This document shows, piece by piece, positions 14,646 to 22,424 of a stretch of 23,564 bases of DNA. The notes under the pieces are model-generated. The model saw nothing but the letters and a program-made list of their open reading frames with translations, had not been told where the DNA came from and ran no database searches. The stretch's first letter is position 1; the number at the start of each line of letters is the position of its first letter. The position numbers and the translations under genes were made by a program. Source of the stretch: SVTX01 sp045653805 (GTDB lineage Bacteria; Bacillota; Clostridia; Oscillospirales; CAG-272); NCBI GenBank assembly GCA_045653805.1, contig JAZOMF010000058.1, positions 1 to 23,564 on the forward strand. Reading direction: 5' to 3'.

Positions 14646-16169
14646 ATGAAGCTTAAATCACTGCTTAAAGGATTAGAAAGAGAACTCTATGGCAATATAG
14701 ATGCCACCGAGGATACCGAAATTTCGGGGATATGCCCCGATTCGTCCCGCATTGAGAGAGGCAATCTTTTCGTTGCCATAAAGGGACTGAAAAGTGACGG
14801 ACACGTCCACATAGGTGAGGCGATAGAAAAAGGCGCTGCCGCTCTTGTCGTTGACAGACAAGCGGTGGAGGATGGCAGAGTTAATGTTAAGGATATCAAT
14901 ATCCCCATAGTTATCTGCGAAAATACGAGGAGGCTTATCTCCTATCTCTTCTCATTGTGGCATGGTGAGCCACAATTAAAATTGAAAATGATCGGTGTAA
15001 CGGGGACTAACGGAAAGACCTCGGTCAGCCGCTTAATATATGAAATGTTCTCCCGTTCAGGAAGAAAATGTGCTCTTGTAGGTACTGTGGGCTGTAAGAC
15101 TCATCTGCGAGAGATAAATATAAAAAATCCTGATCCCAATGCCAATATGACAACCCCCGACCCAGAGCAGCTTTTTGCAATTCTCGGTGAGGCGGTGGCG
15201 GACGGATGTGAATACGCGGTTATGGAGGTCACCTCCCATGCGCTGTATTTTGAAAAGGTTGCCCCCATCACCTTTGATGTGAGTGTGTTTACTAATCTCA
15301 CGGAGGATCATCTGGATCTTCACGGAGATATGGATTCTTACTTTGCCGCAAAGTCGAAACTGTTTTCGCAAAGTAGACGTGCTGTGATAAATTACGATGA
15401 TAGATATGGCAGACTTCTTGCCGAAAAAATAAATATTCCCGCTCTGCTTTGCACTATGGAGGGTAGGGACACGGGATGCTCTGCCGAAGAGATCCATCTT
15501 TTAGGCGAGAGCGGTATAGAATATAAGCTCAGTTGTAGAGATCTCCGTTTGAGAGTGCGCTCGCCGCTCTCCGGTAGATTCAATGTGATGAATACCATGC
15601 AAGCGGCACTGGCGGTGCGACTTTTAGGGCTTTCGGTTGGAGAAATCAAGGATGGATTGGCTCATTTCTTGGGAATCGAGGGCAGGCTGGAGCGATTGAA
15701 ATTCGATGAAAACGTGGATTTTACGGTATATCTCGATTACGCCCACACTCCCGATGCGCTGGAAAATCTTATTCGAACAGCAAGAGGATTTACCTCTAAT
15801 GGGCAGAGAATAGTCCTGCTTTTTGGTTGCGGTGGAGACAGAGACCCTTATAAGCGCGGTCTTATGGGAAAGATTGCAGTTGAAATGGCAGATATGGTTA
15901 TAATCACATCGGATAACAGTCGAAGTGAAAGCACCTCTTGCATTATAGATGATATTTTGATAGGAATAAACGGATCTTGCGGTGCTCCATACACGGTTAT
16001 TGATGATAGGCGTTTGGCTATTGAATATGCCATAAAAAATGCGCGGCGGGGCGACGTGATCCTGCTTGCAGGCAAGGGTCACGAGGAATACGAGCTGACA
16101 CGCGAGGGTAGAAGACGATTTAGCGAGCGAGAGATCGCCGCAGAATTTGTAAATAAGTATTACGGTTAA
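14646..16169 (+). CDS. murE: UDP-MurNAc-tripeptide synthetase MurE
   Basis: Cytosolic ATP-dependent ligase adding the third residue (meso-DAP or L-Lys) to UDP-MurNAc-Ala-Glu. 507 aa, normal length. The N-terminal domain binds UDP (GICPDSSRIERGNLFVAIKG). The P-loop is GVTGTNGKTS (117-126), followed by NMTTPDP (167-173), EVTSHAL, FTNLTEDHLDLHG, and a lysine near 236-238 expected to be carbamylated. The C-terminal domain has the third-residue selector DNSR (423-426) and GKGHEEY (476-482). Meso-DAP enzymes usually read DNPR; the arginine is kept and proline has become serine, so meso-DAP is the likely substrate. ATG 14646 is chosen over TTG 14634 because GGAGG (14636-14640) lies between them. That GGAGG is buried in a hairpin. 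murF follows after 30 bp. Confidence 0.97.
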   Translation: MKLKSLLKGLERELYGNIDATEDTEISGICPDSSRIERGNLFVAIKGLKSDGHVHIGEAIEKGAAALVVDRQAVEDGRVNVKDINIPIVICENTRRLISYLFSLWHGEPQLKLKMIGVTGTNGKTSVSRLIYEMFSRSGRKCALVGTVGCKTHLREINIKNPDPNANMTTPDPEQLFAILGEAVADGCEYAVMEVTSHALYFEKVAPITFDVSVFTNLTEDHLDLHGDMDSYFAAKSKLFSQSRRAVINYDDRYGRLLAEKINIPALLCTMEGRDTGCSAEEIHLLGESGIEYKLSCRDLRLRVRSPLSGRFNVMNTMQAALAVRLLGLSVGEIKDGLAHFLGIEGRLERLKFDENVDFTVYLDYAHTPDALENLIRTARGFTSNGQRIVLLFGCGGDRDPYKRGLMGKIAVEMADMVIITSDNSRSESTSCIIDDILIGINGSCGAPYTVIDDRRLAIEYAIKNARRGDVILLAGKGHEEYELTREGRRRFSEREIAAEFVNKYYG

Positions 16170-16199
16170 TTTGTAAGTTTAGGAAGAGGCGATATACTG

Positions 16200-17621
16200 A
16201 TGAAGATCAAGCTTGGTATGAATAAGGTAGATATGGCTGACGTGGCGCGCTATTGCGGTGGCGATCTTTATGATTTCACACGCGATGGCAACAGCTCCTT
16301 TGAGTACGTTTGCACCGACTCAAGAGAAGCTGACGAAAACACTATGTTCGTTGCCACCAGAGGCGAGCGCGTGGACGGTCACGATTACATAATCAAGGCT
16401 ATCGAGCTGGGATGTCGCTGTATTCTCTGCGAATACGTGCCCACCGACATATCGGGCAAGGAGGTTGCATTCGTTGTGGTGGATAATAGCATTGATGCTT
16501 TTTCTGATTGTGCCAAGGGATACAGAGAGAATTGTCCTATGCCCGCGATTGCAATTACCGGAAGCGTCGGTAAGACTACTACAAAGGAGCTTTGTGCCTC
16601 GATTTTTAAGAAATTTTGCAAGACCTATTACACCGAGGGTAATTTCAATAGCGTTATCGGTATGCCTATGTCGCTGATGTCGGCAGAGGGTGATTGCCAA
16701 GCGGCTATCTTTGAAATGGGTATGAGCGGCTTTGGTGAGATCAGTAAAATGACCAGAGTGGCAACACCTATGGTGGCTATGGTTACCAATGTCGGTTCTT
16801 CTCACCTTGAATATCTCCGAACCAGAGAAAATATTGCAAAAGCAAAGCTTGAGATCGGTGAAGGCTTGGTTGACGGAGGGCATCTTCTTCTCAATGGCGA
16901 CGAGCCCTTACTTGAGGACCACTACTGCGAAAGATATGAAACGATTTACGTCGGTTTCTCCGAAGAATGTTCATTTAGAATCTCCAACGTGACCGTTGAC
17001 GAGAGCGGAACTCGCTTTGATCTGCGCGTGCCTCGAGGAGATTACATTTTCGGTATTCACTTAAATCTCGTTGGCAAGCACTTTGCTTATAACGCGGCTT
17101 TCGCAGCGGCGGCGGCTTACCTTATGGGTATTGATTGCGAAACCATCCGCGAGGGACTTGAAGCCTACACTCCCACCAATATGCGAATGAATATTTCCAA
17201 GCGAGATGGCATAACTCTTATAGCCGATTGCTACAATGCCGCTCCCGAATCTATGTGCGGAGCTATTGATTCACTTTCTGCCATAGGAGTTGAGGGCAAG
17301 AGAATTGCAGTGCTGGGGGACATGAAGGAGCTGGGCGAGAGAAGTGACGATATGCACCGCTCGGTGGGCACGTATCTTGCAAGACGAGGAATAGATATGC
17401 TGTTTACTCTCGGCAATTCTGCTGCATATATCGCAGACGCGGCACTGGAGGGAGGAATGAAGAGCGAAAATGTTATTTCGGTCATAGACCCCACAGAAAA
17501 GGAGAAGCTTGCTTCTGTTATTAAGGCGAAAATGAGCAAAGGTGATGCCATCCTCTTTAAGGCAAGCCGTTCTATGAAGCTTGAAGAGGTAATTGCCTCG
17601 ATTTTTAAAGAAAACAAGTAA
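16200..17621 (+). CDS. murF: UDP-MurNAc-tripeptide--D-Ala-D-Ala ligase MurF
   Basis: Cytosolic Mur ligase joining D-Ala-D-Ala to UDP-MurNAc-tripeptide and completing the pentapeptide precursor used by MraY. 473 aa, normal. The N-terminal domain has VCTDSREADENTMFVATRGERVDGHDY, the usual MurF entry. The ATP P-loop is ITGSVGKTTTKE (119-130), which separates MurF from MurC, MurD and MurE. TEGNFNSVIGMP, the MVTNVGSSHLEY segment, and in the C-terminal domain CYNAAPESM and AVLGDMKELGE are all MurF hallmarks. The ATG at 16200 follows an AGGAAGAGG ribosome site (from 16181). It lies 30 bp after murE and 32 bp before mraY with no terminator, so it is in the same operon. No oddities. Confidence 0.97.
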   Translation: MKIKLGMNKVDMADVARYCGGDLYDFTRDGNSSFEYVCTDSREADENTMFVATRGERVDGHDYIIKAIELGCRCILCEYVPTDISGKEVAFVVVDNSIDAFSDCAKGYRENCPMPAIAITGSVGKTTTKELCASIFKKFCKTYYTEGNFNSVIGMPMSLMSAEGDCQAAIFEMGMSGFGEISKMTRVATPMVAMVTNVGSSHLEYLRTRENIAKAKLEIGEGLVDGGHLLLNGDEPLLEDHYCERYETIYVGFSEECSFRISNVTVDESGTRFDLRVPRGDYIFGIHLNLVGKHFAYNAAFAAAAAYLMGIDCETIREGLEAYTPTNMRMNISKRDGITLIADCYNAAPESMCGAIDSLSAIGVEGKRIAVLGDMKELGERSDDMHRSVGTYLARRGIDMLFTLGNSAAYIADAALEGGMKSENVISVIDPTEKEKLASVIKAKMSKGDAILFKASRSMKLEEVIASIFKENK

Positions 17622-17653
17622 TTTCGATAAATTTTTGAGAAGGAAAGACTAAG

Positions 17654-18709
17654 ATGTTTTATAATTTTATAAAAGAATTGACAAGCCTTGACGTTAAGCG
17701 TATAATGGGAATTGAGTCAATAATTATTTGCCTTGCGGTGTTTGTACTTACCGTTGTGGCAACCAGATTTATCCTGCCGGTGCTTCGTGCGAAAAAGCTG
17801 AATCAGCCAATCAACATGTACGTCAAAGAGCACTCGGGCAAGGCCGGAACTCCCACTATGGGCGGTATCTGCTTTATAATTGCATCGCTTGCAGTAATGC
17901 TCGTATGGTTCATCCTTGAAAAATTCCAGATTATGGGCGAGAGCAGTAACGAAAATCTTATCCCCTTGGCGCTCACCCTTTGCCTTGGAGCGGCAAACGG
18001 TCTTATAGGATTTTTCGATGACTACAAAAAGCTTGTGAAAAAGCAGAACGAGGGTCTTTCCGAGATGCAGAAGCTTCTGCTCCAGATTGTTATTGCGGCG
18101 GCATACCTTGCGCTTATGGGAATGACCAACAACCTTCCCACCGCATTTAAGATCCCCTTTATAAATTTTGCGCTGGAGCTTGGTTGGTTCGCTTACCCCT
18201 TGTATCTTCTCGTTATCGTCGGATTTGTAAACAGCACTAATATCACCGACGGAATCGACGGCCTTGCATCCTCAATAGGATCGACCGTAGCGCTTTCTCT
18301 TATTGCTCTTGCAGTAGTGGTAGGCTCCAGATATACTGCGCTCACAGGTGCTATGCTCCTTGGCGCACTCCTCGGATTCCTTGTATTCAATCACTATCCC
18401 GCAAAGATATTTATGGGTGACACAGGCTCGCTCTTTATCGGCGGTATCATAATGGGATGCGCTATCAGCGAGGGTCAGTTCTTTGCAGTTATCATCATGT
18501 CCACGGTGTTTATCTTTGAAATGTTCTCCAGCCTCTGGCAGAGAATCTACTTCAAGCTTACAAAAGGCAAGAGATTCTTCAAAAAAGCCCCCGTACATCA
18601 CCACTTCCAGCTTCTTGATTGGAGCGAAAACAAGATCGTTGCAGTATTTAGCATAGTATCCGTAGTTCTCGGTGCTATCGGTGTTCTCGGCGGAATCTTC
18701 AATTTATAA
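17654..18709 (+). CDS. mraY: Phospho-MurNAc-pentapeptide translocase MraY
   Basis: Integral membrane enzyme that transfers phospho-MurNAc-pentapeptide from UDP to undecaprenyl phosphate, making lipid I. 351 aa with about ten membrane helices. Active-site signatures on the cytoplasmic loops: GTPTMGG (65-71), FDDYKK (121-126), NSTNITDGIDGL (193-204, Mg2+/nucleotide site), GDTGS (255-259) and VHHHFQ (314-319). Start ATG 17654 with AAGGA at 17640-17644. The N-terminus has about 20 residues before the first helix, slightly longer than in many members. In most Firmicutes murD comes next; here ftsW follows directly after 49 bp. Confidence 0.97.
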   Translation: MFYNFIKELTSLDVKRIMGIESIIICLAVFVLTVVATRFILPVLRAKKLNQPINMYVKEHSGKAGTPTMGGICFIIASLAVMLVWFILEKFQIMGESSNENLIPLALTLCLGAANGLIGFFDDYKKLVKKQNEGLSEMQKLLLQIVIAAAYLALMGMTNNLPTAFKIPFINFALELGWFAYPLYLLVIVGFVNSTNITDGIDGLASSIGSTVALSLIALAVVVGSRYTALTGAMLLGALLGFLVFNHYPAKIFMGDTGSLFIGGIIMGCAISEGQFFAVIIMSTVFIFEMFSSLWQRIYFKLTKGKRFFKKAPVHHHFQLLDWSENKIVAVFSIVSVVLGAIGVLGGIFNL

Positions 18710-18758
18710 TTAGTTAAAGCTTTGATTTAAACTAAAAATCGGAAAGGAGAATATAGAA

Positions 18759-20039
18759 ATGAACGAAAAAGATCCTAAAAAAGAAAATAAGGGCTTTTTC
18801 CTTACTCGAGGCATAAAAAAGCTTGCCGATCTCTACGAAAAAGACCTTGAAAAGAACGATCCTATATATCTCCAACCGATACATGAGAGTAAAAACGAGA
18901 ATCGAGAGGAAAAGGTTCTAACAAAGGGAAGTATCGACGTGTATTTTCTCTTGATCGTTATCGCGATCGCACTTTTTGGAGTAGTAATGGCGTATAGTGC
19001 CAGCTCCTTTACCGGTGAAAAGTATATGGGCGATAGCCTCTATTACGTTAAGCGACACGTGGGATTTATCCTGCTGGCGCTGCTGGGAACTGTGCCCTTT
19101 GTAATTTTTGTTCGCCCCTCGTTCTGGAGAATTTTCGGAATAGTCACATATGCAGCATCGGTTGTTTTGCTTATTGCGGTGCTTGTGGTGGGAGATACGG
19201 GAGGTGGAGCGCAGAGATGGATCGCAATCGGCCCTCTTACAATTCAGCCCTCGGAGATCTCCAAGGTTGCCGTTGTGCTTGTGCTTGCGCTAATAATGTC
19301 GAGATATGAGAAAAAAATAGAGCTATCCCAGCGCTTTGGCGGCCATTTTAAGTACGGCGTGCTTGTCCCCGGAATTGCTATTGCCACTATCTGCGGTCTT
19401 GTAATGCTTGAAAGGCACCTTTCGGGACTTATCATTATCGGTCTTTTGGGTCTTATCATTATGTTTATCGGCGGAACTCAAAAGAAATGGATGGCTATGA
19501 TCTGCGGAGCAGGTGCGGTGCTGGTTTTTGTGGTGCTTTTGGTATCAGATTACGCACAGGAGCGAGTTCTGACTTGGCTCTTCATCGAGAAGGCTGACCC
19601 TCAGGGCTCGGCTTGGCAGACTCTCCAAGGTATGTACGCCATCGGTTCGGGCGGACTCTTCGGCGTGGGACTTGGTAACAGTAAGCAGAAGTTTGGTTAC
19701 GTTTCCGAGCCTCAAAACGACTTTATCTTCTCCATCGTATGCGAGGAGCTTGGATTTATAGGCGCGGCGGCGGTTATCATCCTCTTTGCGCTCCTGCTTT
19801 GGCGCGGATTTAAGATAGCATCAAAGTGTCCCGATAAGTTTTCGTCCTTGGTGGTCTACGGTCTTACCGCAAAAATCGCGCTCCAGACTATAATGAACAT
19901 TGCGGTTGTTACAAACTCGATGCCCAATACCGGTATCTCCTTGCCCTTCTTTTCGTCGGGCGGTACCGCTCTTATGATACAGATATTTGAAATGGGAATA
20001 ATCCTATCTATATCAAGGTATTCATACGTCAAAAAATAA
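18759..20039 (+). CDS. ftsW: SEDS glycosyltransferase FtsW (FtsW/SpoVE)
   Basis: Polytopic membrane enzyme that polymerises lipid II into septal glycan together with the class B PBP. 426 aa. It has an unusually long charged cytoplasmic N-terminus (about 57 residues) before the first helix, then about ten helices. SEDS hallmarks: GGGAQRWIAIGPLTIQPSEISK (148-169), SEPQNDFIFSIVCEELG with the catalytic Asp321, and MPNTGISLPFFSSGGT (388-403). The ATG at 18759 has AAAGGAG at 18743-18749. Position after mraY and before murG supports FtsW; SpoVE is the sporulation paralogue and cannot be excluded by sequence alone, but no other SEDS gene is in the window. A 209-bp gap containing a repeat element follows. 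Confidence 0.95.
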   Translation: MNEKDPKKENKGFFLTRGIKKLADLYEKDLEKNDPIYLQPIHESKNENREEKVLTKGSIDVYFLLIVIAIALFGVVMAYSASSFTGEKYMGDSLYYVKRHVGFILLALLGTVPFVIFVRPSFWRIFGIVTYAASVVLLIAVLVVGDTGGGAQRWIAIGPLTIQPSEISKVAVVLVLALIMSRYEKKIELSQRFGGHFKYGVLVPGIAIATICGLVMLERHLSGLIIIGLLGLIIMFIGGTQKKWMAMICGAGAVLVFVVLLVSDYAQERVLTWLFIEKADPQGSAWQTLQGMYAIGSGGLFGVGLGNSKQKFGYVSEPQNDFIFSIVCEELGFIGAAAVIILFALLLWRGFKIASKCPDKFSSLVVYGLTAKIALQTIMNIAVVTNSMPNTGISLPFFSSGGTALMIQIFEMGIILSISRYSYVKK

Positions 20040-20129
20040 ACTGGCCCATAAAAGCGGTCTGTAGGAACATTTGATTCACTCTAATTATTGCAAACGCTTT
20101 AAAATCACAATATCTGATAACTAAAACCA

Positions 20130-20232
20130 ATTTTTCGAAAAGTTTTTGAAGTCAAGAAACTTTTTCTTAAAAAGTTGCTTGCGGGTGCAGGGCAGAGCCC
20201 TGCAAAGAAACCGGTGCAGGGCAGAGCCCTGC
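20130..20232. repeat. Hairpin repeat element with a duplicated palindrome upstream of murG
   Basis: The gap between ftsW and murG holds an A/T-rich half with nested inverted repeats (AAAGTTT...AAACTTT, about 20137-20165). Two exact copies of the 20-mer GGTGCAGGGCAGAGCCCTGC follow (20184-20203 and 20213-20232). Each copy contains the palindrome GCAGGGC-aga-GCCCTGC. The second copy directly abuts the murG ribosome site (GGAG at 20233). It resembles dispersed AAAGTTTTTGAAG...GCAGGGCAGAGCCCTGC elements I remember from related genomes. In 20040-20129 I see nothing recognisable. Confidence 0.7.
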
Positions 20233-20248
20233 GGAGAAAGGAATTACA

Positions 20249-21358
20249 ATGAGAGTGCTTATGACAGGCGGCGGCACTGCAGGACACGTCAACCCTGCTA
20301 TTGCCATCGCGAATACTATAAAGGAATATGAAAAGGATTGCGAGATCGCATTCGTTTGCTCGTGTCAGGCGAGAGACAAGGCGCAGGATCTCGTTCCGAG
20401 AGCAGGATATGAGAAGCTTTATAAGGTTAATATTCTGCCCAGCCATAAGATATACAATCCCAAGAACGTATTTACGTTGATCTCGATGATAAAGTCCAAG
20501 GGCGAGGCAAAGGAGATCATCCGTGAGTTTAAGCCCGACGTTATTATCGGTACGGGCGGATTTGCATGCTATCCCGTACTCAATGCGGGGGCGGAGATGG
20601 GCATTCCCACCTTGGTTCACGAGTCAAACGCCATTCCCGGCAGAGCCGTATTAAAGCTCGCACCCAAGGTTGATTGCGTTATGACTAATTTTGAGTCCAG
20701 CGCAGAGTACGTTAAAACTGCTAAAAAGGTCATTAACGTTGGCAATCCCCAGATCGTGGGTCAGAAAAAGGCAGTGGGCGGTGAGATTGCCAAGGGATAT
20801 AACAAGAGTGTGCTTATCTTCGGCGGTTCGCTTGGAGCAGAAACTCTTAACCGCGCAGTTGCAGATATGCTTGAGAAGATTGCAGACAAGTATCCAGATA
20901 CCGAGTTTTATCATGCGGCGGGAAAGAGAGATTTTGAGGCTTTGGGTGATATCTATTCCGAAAAGGGACTTGATAAAAAGACAAACGTTAAGCTGGTTGA
21001 TTACATATACGATATGGATGCGAGAATGCCAAGAGCAGATCTTGTCATTTCCCGTGCAGGCGCTATGACGGTTTCCGAGCTTGCCCTGCTTTCAAAGGCG
21101 GCGGTGATAGTTCCTTCGCCCTACGTTGCGGCAAATCATCAGTACAAAAATGCAAAGGCTATATACGATAAGGGCGGTTGCGCGCTGGTGCAGGAGAGCG
21201 AGTTTGAATCTGGTCGTTTGCTTTCCGCAGTCGTGGAGTTGCTTGATTCCCCCGAAAAAAGACGTGAGATGGGTGAGAAGATCACCGCATTCGCCAAGCC
21301 TGATGCAAATCGCATCATTTACGATGAGATCAAGAGGGTAATGGCTGAAAAGAAGTAA
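20249..21358 (+). CDS. murG: UDP-GlcNAc--lipid I GlcNAc transferase MurG
   Basis: Peripheral membrane glycosyltransferase (GT28) on the cytoplasmic face, adding GlcNAc to lipid I to make lipid II. 369 aa, normal. The N-terminal domain has GGGTAGHVNPA (about residues 7-17), IGTGGFACYPV (about 100-110) and HESNAIPGRA (usually HEQN; Ser replaces Gln). The C-terminal UDP-GlcNAc domain has FGGSLGAETLN, SRAGAMTVSEL and PSPYVAANHQYKNA. The ATG at 20249 has AAAGGA at 20237-20242. The 209-bp gap and the paired hairpins directly ahead of the ribosome site are unusual for a gene inside a tightly packed operon. divIB follows after 24 bp. Confidence 0.97.
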   Translation: MRVLMTGGGTAGHVNPAIAIANTIKEYEKDCEIAFVCSCQARDKAQDLVPRAGYEKLYKVNILPSHKIYNPKNVFTLISMIKSKGEAKEIIREFKPDVIIGTGGFACYPVLNAGAEMGIPTLVHESNAIPGRAVLKLAPKVDCVMTNFESSAEYVKTAKKVINVGNPQIVGQKKAVGGEIAKGYNKSVLIFGGSLGAETLNRAVADMLEKIADKYPDTEFYHAAGKRDFEALGDIYSEKGLDKKTNVKLVDYIYDMDARMPRADLVISRAGAMTVSELALLSKAAVIVPSPYVAANHQYKNAKAIYDKGGCALVQESEFESGRLLSAVVELLDSPEKRREMGEKITAFAKPDANRIIYDEIKRVMAEKK

Positions 21359-21382
21359 AAACAAGGAAGAGAGGTGAGCAAG

Positions 21383-22288
21383 ATGAAAAAAAGGGAAAGT
21401 GCGGCGGCAGAGAGATTTCGTCAGTTGATGATTGGTGCGCGCACCTGGCTTTTTACACGCTTTGGTGAAGACAAGGCGAGAAAAATAATCATCGGTGCTC
21501 CCATAGCGCTTGGAATTGCTTTAATTCTTGGCTTATTGCTCGTGTTTACTCCCGTAAGAACCATCGAGGTTTCGGGTGACGTTGATATGTTCAACGAGGG
21601 CGACATCATCGAAGCAGCAGACGTTGGCGAGGGCGATCTTATGATACTTCATCCCAATTTTCTCATCAAGAGTGCGATACGCGAGAAATTGCCTTTGGTT
21701 GGAAATATCAAGATCACAAAAACTCCTTTCGGCAAGTTGAAGATAGATGTTCGCGTGGGCGAGGTTGATTTCTACACCAAGATAGGAGAGAAATATTACG
21801 CTATCGATGAAAATCTTCGAGTGCTTGACGAAAGCACTAAAAGAAGCAAATATTCAGCTTATGGTGCGGCGTACGTTATCCTCCCCGAGGTTCGCGAGCC
21901 CCGGATAGGCGACTATATAGTGTTTTACGACACCGTTGAGGAGACAGACACCGAGGGTGAGACTCTGTATGAGGTAAAAGAAGAAAGCTTTTATGATTAC
22001 GCATCGGAATTTCTTTCCACACTCAAGGATAGCGAAAGCGGATTCTTGGAGCAGACCGACGGCATAATTCTTGACGAAAGGTTTGATGTAACGCTGATCT
22101 ACGGCTTGAAATACAAGGTGAAGTTTGGCAGTGTGGCAAATCTTGATGCAAAGCTCAGAGTTTTGTTTGGAATACTTAACGAGGGAACAGTGGTCAAGAT
22201 GGATAAAGCTATCATCGACCTTACAGACCCCTCAAAGGCAACCGCAAGAGAAGATATAAGCTTGGATCTAACCGAATTTAATGACTGA
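21383..22288 (+). CDS. divIB: Cell division protein DivIB/FtsQ
   Basis: Bitopic divisome protein that links FtsL/DivIC to the septal synthase. 301 aa. A basic cytoplasmic N-terminus (about 35 residues) is followed by one membrane helix at about 36-57 (IIIGAPIALGIALILGLLLV), a POTRA domain at about 61-130 starting TIEVSGDVDMFNEGDII, and a beta-domain. ATG 21383 is chosen over GTG 21374 because the near-perfect site GAGGTGA (21371-21377) overlaps the GTG and correctly precedes the ATG. It is the last gene of the cluster: a hairpin terminator follows, and then sigG rather than the ftsA-ftsZ often found near. The sequence is divergent, as usual for this family; position and topology carry the call. 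Confidence 0.88.
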   Translation: MKKRESAAAERFRQLMIGARTWLFTRFGEDKARKIIIGAPIALGIALILGLLLVFTPVRTIEVSGDVDMFNEGDIIEAADVGEGDLMILHPNFLIKSAIREKLPLVGNIKITKTPFGKLKIDVRVGEVDFYTKIGEKYYAIDENLRVLDESTKRSKYSAYGAAYVILPEVREPRIGDYIVFYDTVEETDTEGETLYEVKEESFYDYASEFLSTLKDSESGFLEQTDGIILDERFDVTLIYGLKYKVKFGSVANLDAKLRVLFGILNEGTVVKMDKAIIDLTDPSKATAREDISLDLTEFND

Positions 22289-22313
22289 TTTAAACTTAAT
22301 AACTTGTAAAAAA

Positions 22314-22365
22314 TCCCTACCGTAATTTTCTGTATCGCAGAGAACACGGTAGGGAATAATTTTTG
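22314..22365 (+). terminator. Terminator at the end of the dcw cluster
   Basis: TCCCTACCGT (22314-22323) pairs with ACGGTAGGGA (22346-22355). The intervening sequence has its own smaller stem (TTCTG...CAGAG). The tail AATAATTTTTG follows. The 3' arm also carries the candidate sigG -10 box. Confidence 0.75.
22331..22361 (+). promoter_or_regulatory. Candidate forespore (sigma-F/G type) promoter of sigG
   Basis: GGGAATAATT (22352-22361) fits the sigma-F -10 pattern GGNRANAMTW as I remember it. TGTATC (22331-22336) is a fair -35, 15 bp upstream, one more than in the spoVAF promoter. Known biology: sigG is transcribed by sigma-F and then by sigma-G. The promoter lies inside the divIB terminator hairpin. 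Confidence 0.5.
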
Positions 22366-22393
22366 TTATCGGAGCATTTCCGATCAAAAATTG

Positions 22394-22416
22394 AAAGGAT
22401 GTGACCTTTAGGTCGC
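22394..22416 (+). promoter_or_regulatory. sigG leader: two mutually exclusive hairpins around the ribosome site
   Basis: The only good Shine-Dalgarno, AAAGGA (22394-22399), lies 25 bases before ATG 22425, too far for normal use. Hairpin A (AAAGG 22394-22398 with CCTTT 22405-22409) hides it. Hairpin B (GTGACC 22401-22406 with GGTCGC 22411-22416, one G-U pair) would free it and bring it to an effective 9-base spacing. Both use CC at 22405-22406, so they cannot coexist. Confidence 0.5.
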
Positions 22417-22424
22417 ACGAAATC

